Assembly (NCBI RefSeq): GCF_036324505.1
Contig: NC_086356.1
Location: forward strand, 12,261,244 to 12,325,243
Direction: 5' to 3'
Length of the DNA stretch: 64,000 nt
Source of the DNA: Eleginops maclovinus
Lineage: Eukaryota > Chordata > Actinopteri > Perciformes > Eleginopidae
Shown here: positions 61,174-64,000 of the stretch, piece by piece
Layout: every line of letters begins with the position of its first letter
Numbering within the stretch: position 1 is the first letter of the stretch
Program-made: the position numbers and the translations under genes
The notes under the pieces: generated by a model
What the model was told of the DNA's origin: nothing
Database searches by the model: none
The model's input: the letters and a program-made list of their open reading frames with translations, nothing else

Positions 61174-61616
61174 AAACCGTTACACTCCACCCCAAACTAT
61201 AGCATGTTTAGCACCAGCTAAGAATTTTCATGACGCTGGTCCCAAGCGAACTTTGATAAGACTGTAAGCTGACCGTTGTTTACCCGCAGTGATGCACCTT
61301 TTACCCATGCCACGCCCACACCCTGGACTGCAGCATGCAACCACTCCACCCCAAACCAAACCATGCACTACCTAGATGTGAACACTCCGAGAAAAACCTG
61401 AACAAAATGACTTGACTCGAGAGTCTTTTACTTGCTTCCTTTAAATCTCCAACTAAGACAAAAAGACTGACATCCCATCACATTTCTTGCAGGATCAAAG
61501 AATCTGCAGAGTTCTCCACTCCTCTTTAAAGACTGTTGTTTAATGTTTCTGTATGCTACTCGACTGTACAGGCAACATAAATCCATTAACTTAAAGGAGG
61601 GGGGAGATTTCTGTTG

Positions 61617-61622
61617 GAATAA
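61617..61622 (+). terminator. sapcd2 polyadenylation signal
   Basis: AATAAA about 445 bases after the sapcd2 stop codon. The DNA between them is ordinary 3' UTR. A further signal lies near 62510. Confidence 0.55.
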
Positions 61623-61649
61623 AATGCCATGTTCTTAGAATTAAATATG

Positions 61650-63660
61650 AAATAACTGGCTGGATCTGCTTGCTATGACCTATCAATTACATTTTTGTTA
61701 GTTTGGTACTTTGATTTAAATGATAATAGGATACACTTTGCCCAATGTCTTTCAGTATTTTTTCCTTTGAATGTAAATGAGTTATAATATGTTTACCTGA
61801 CATTGGCTTTCTGGGTTTCATTTAGAACACTGAGGGACAGATAATTTGTATATGTTATCAAAGCATGTTTAATGCTAGGCCCTTTGATGAGCTTTACGGA
61901 ATTTTTTAATATTGAAAAGATAAGAGATGGGCGGAGCCTACAAGCCACTGAGATGTAGAGGCAGAGGCAGACAAGAGAAGTTTGGAAGTTTGCACGTAGA
62001 CGAGAGCTGAGGAGGACAAACATGGCAGATGGTGAATGTGTCGGGGCCCGAGCTCCGTGGTTGGGAGAGAAACTAAGGAAAATCACGTTGGCTACCTAGT
62101 GCTACAACCCCTGTATGTCTTTACAGTGAATTCTTTGCATGGCAGTTAAAGAATATTTATCTTTTGAAAAGATTTCTGTTTAAAACGTTGAGAGTAGCAC
62201 AGATCTAAATACCAGTTGTGTCCGTGTAAACGTCCCTCTTTACCAGGATCGGTTGAGACTAAAAGTATAAAAATATTCAACCATCCACAAAGTTTACATG
62301 AGAAATATTTAGTTAGTAGGTGGCGGTAGGAGAAAAAACATTTTAGTTTTATAAAGGATTTGTACGGTACTGCTGGGATGTCTGCACATAGCATATTGTT
62401 GATGTCTGTTTCCCACTTGTTTGATTGTATGTTTTTTGCTGCTCAAATTACATAATGTGTGAGTGAAACTCTTTTTCTTCAGCTTCCTATCAAAATGATG
62501 AAATGTAAAATAAAAAATATGACCAAACAAGGCTGACTGTTGTTCTTCACGGTACTGCAATACAATGTCATGAACAAGTAAGTGTAAAACTATTTATTTT
62601 GAATCATTTAAAAAACCCCATCATGACTTAAAAGGTAATATTTAGTTTGCTGTCAACAAACAACCCATACAAATGTACACACACGCTTATTCAGGATAAT
62701 CTTTTATACATTTTTGTAGATAGATTGTCAATTATTACTGATATCAAGATTAATCAGTTCCTCAAATAAAGTAACATAATCTAAACGGAGCTCCTCCAAC
62801 CACTCAGTAATTTTACTTCTTTTTTGGTCATTGGAAGTGTTAGCAAGTGCCTCTATTTAATTAGCGAATCGTTAAAATGAAAAACTTTTCACAAACAAAG
62901 CTTAATATTTCTTGAGTGTATGTTCATGTTGGTAATGCAATTCTGCCATAAATCAAGTAAATGTCCGTGGACTTTGAGAATGATCTGATGTAATTCACGC
63001 ATCACATTTCCACTTTATCCTCAGATGTGATTAGCACAGCTTTGTTTTAATGAGGAGTATAACTGGAACTCATTCATTTCATCACATCTAAGCACAAACA
63101 TTGTATAATGTCACATTTTCCTTAAAAAGGTTTGATCTAAATCTCACACAATAGCTGATAGAACCTCTGATAATATCAACGAAAATGTGTCTAAAAAAAA
63201 CAACAATTTGAAATCTACAAATCTACTGTTTTGATGGGAAAATCAAATGCATATTACAAAACTGCAACTGCCATATTTTGCTGTTTTCATGAAATTACAA
63301 CATCCACACCTTCCAAATATCACTTAATTGAAGAAGCAGCTGTGTGGTTTTATGGTCTGGTGCAGAATTTAACAGACGTGTGAGGATCTTCTACTTTAGA
63401 GAAGTGACACACTTCTCCTGTGAACCTGACACCAGTACAAACAAGTTCTCAAACAGATACACAATAGGAAAAAAAAACCTGGGTCGAGTTTCATCAGGCA
63501 GCTTGTCAAGATGTTTTCATCAGCATGAATCACACAACAACATTATATTCTTATTCTTACATTAACATGTTTATACAGTATTATAAATTGACTTTGTTAA
63601 CATTGTTGGGTCTTATTCATTAAAGCACATTTTGAAGATTTGTATTTAAAATATTTAAAT
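61650..63660. other. Intergenic DNA downstream of sapcd2
   Basis: About 2 kb, mostly AT-rich. A GC-richer patch at 61925-62060 reads partly open on the minus strand, but I see no splice signals or recognisable protein. No other feature. Confidence 0.5.
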
Positions 63661-63739
63661 GTTTTTATGTGTAGCTGAGTGCTGGGAAAAGCAGCTCAGG
63701 GCCTGACTCCTCCCCGAACCACTCCCCCTAATTAGAGAG

Positions 63740-64000
63740 AGTTTAAATGGAACCTGCTGCAATCATCCTTCCCCATGGCCCTGTCCTCATGGTCAGTGGT
63801 GCAGGTAGGCTGTCTTTGACCACATGTTGACAACAAGTTATTGTCTCTTTGTACTGACTTGCTTATATTTCCTTACAGTTGTCTGCTGACTTCCTATGGT
63901 GGTAAGTGGAGCCTGAAGGAATACAAATTGTTTGTACCACATGGCCATCCATTTTTTAACCATTGTTGTACCATTTGTTTTAGGTTTACCTGCTGCTGTT
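63740..64000 (+). other. Possible 5' end of a further gene running off the window
   Basis: GAGAGAGTTTAAATGG offers a TATA-like TTTAAA near 63750. An ATG at 63775 starts a short exon (MALSSWSVVQ) that ends at a CAG|GTAGGC donor. A second small exon follows an acceptor at about 63880 and ends ATGGTG|GTAAGT. A third acceptor (TTTTAG) near 63984 leads into GTTTACCTGCTGCTG. Read from the ATG in exon 2 this begins MVVYLLL, like a signal peptide. The product cannot be identified from so little. Confidence 0.3.

Noticed and set aside
61793..62086. 97-codon minus-strand frame in the GC-richer patch after sapcd2
   Set aside because: No domain, no splice context and no recognisable similarity.

Overview
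The window looks like nuclear DNA from a ray-finned fish, probably a percomorph teleost. The evidence is intron-rich vertebrate genes with GT-AG splice sites, long CA/GT microsatellites, Sleeping Beauty-like Tc1 transposons with 340-codon open frames, and several dispersed repeats of a kind familiar from teleost genomes. I identified genes by recognising translated exons and checking that reading phase is kept across every inferred splice junction. No database search was possible.

Six protein-coding genes can be assembled complete: traf2 (minus, 5337-13540, 10 coding exons, 520 aa), coq4 (plus, 17970-23073, 7 exons, 275 aa), bspry (minus, 25755-31145, 6 exons including a 26-bp microexon, 461 aa), zmynd19 (plus, 35007-39567, 6 exons, 227 aa), tmem141 (plus, 43419-45340, 5 exons, 125 aa) and sapcd2 (plus, 49513-61173, 6 exons, 467 aa). 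The human counterparts all lie on chromosome 9q32-q34, so this is a conserved linkage group rather than a pathway cluster. The genes do unrelated jobs: TNF-receptor signalling, coenzyme Q synthesis, a B-box/SPRY adaptor, a MYND zinc-finger protein, a small membrane protein and a mitotic/cell-polarity factor. traf2 and coq4 are head to head. A possible further gene starts in the last 300 bases.

Layout: 1-540 is AT-rich flank and a (TA)n tract. 539-3846 holds two different full-length Tc1 elements, both inserted in that tract. 3847-5336 holds a decayed repeat and the short traf2 3' end. 5337-31260 holds traf2, coq4 and bspry, with LINE-like, LTR-like and hAT-like fragments. 31260-34600 is intergenic. 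34600-45500 holds zmynd19 and tmem141. 45500-49100 is intergenic with a 153-bp GT tract. 49100-61650 is sapcd2, whose introns carry a third Tc1 copy (sister of the second), a Merlin transposase fossil, a PIF/Harbinger-type MITE and a GC-rich candidate exon. 61650-64000 is AT-rich and mostly featureless.

The observations most worth a second look are: a (GT)52 tract used in place of a polypyrimidine tract in front of bspry exon 2; an exact 42-bp sequence shared by introns of traf2 and bspry, both times beside CA repeats; a double-CCAAT plus CHR arrangement typical of G2/M promoters upstream of sapcd2; three transposase ORFs that still look intact; and the unexplained exon-like island at 56891-57077. 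I found no evidence for a wholly new multi-gene system.
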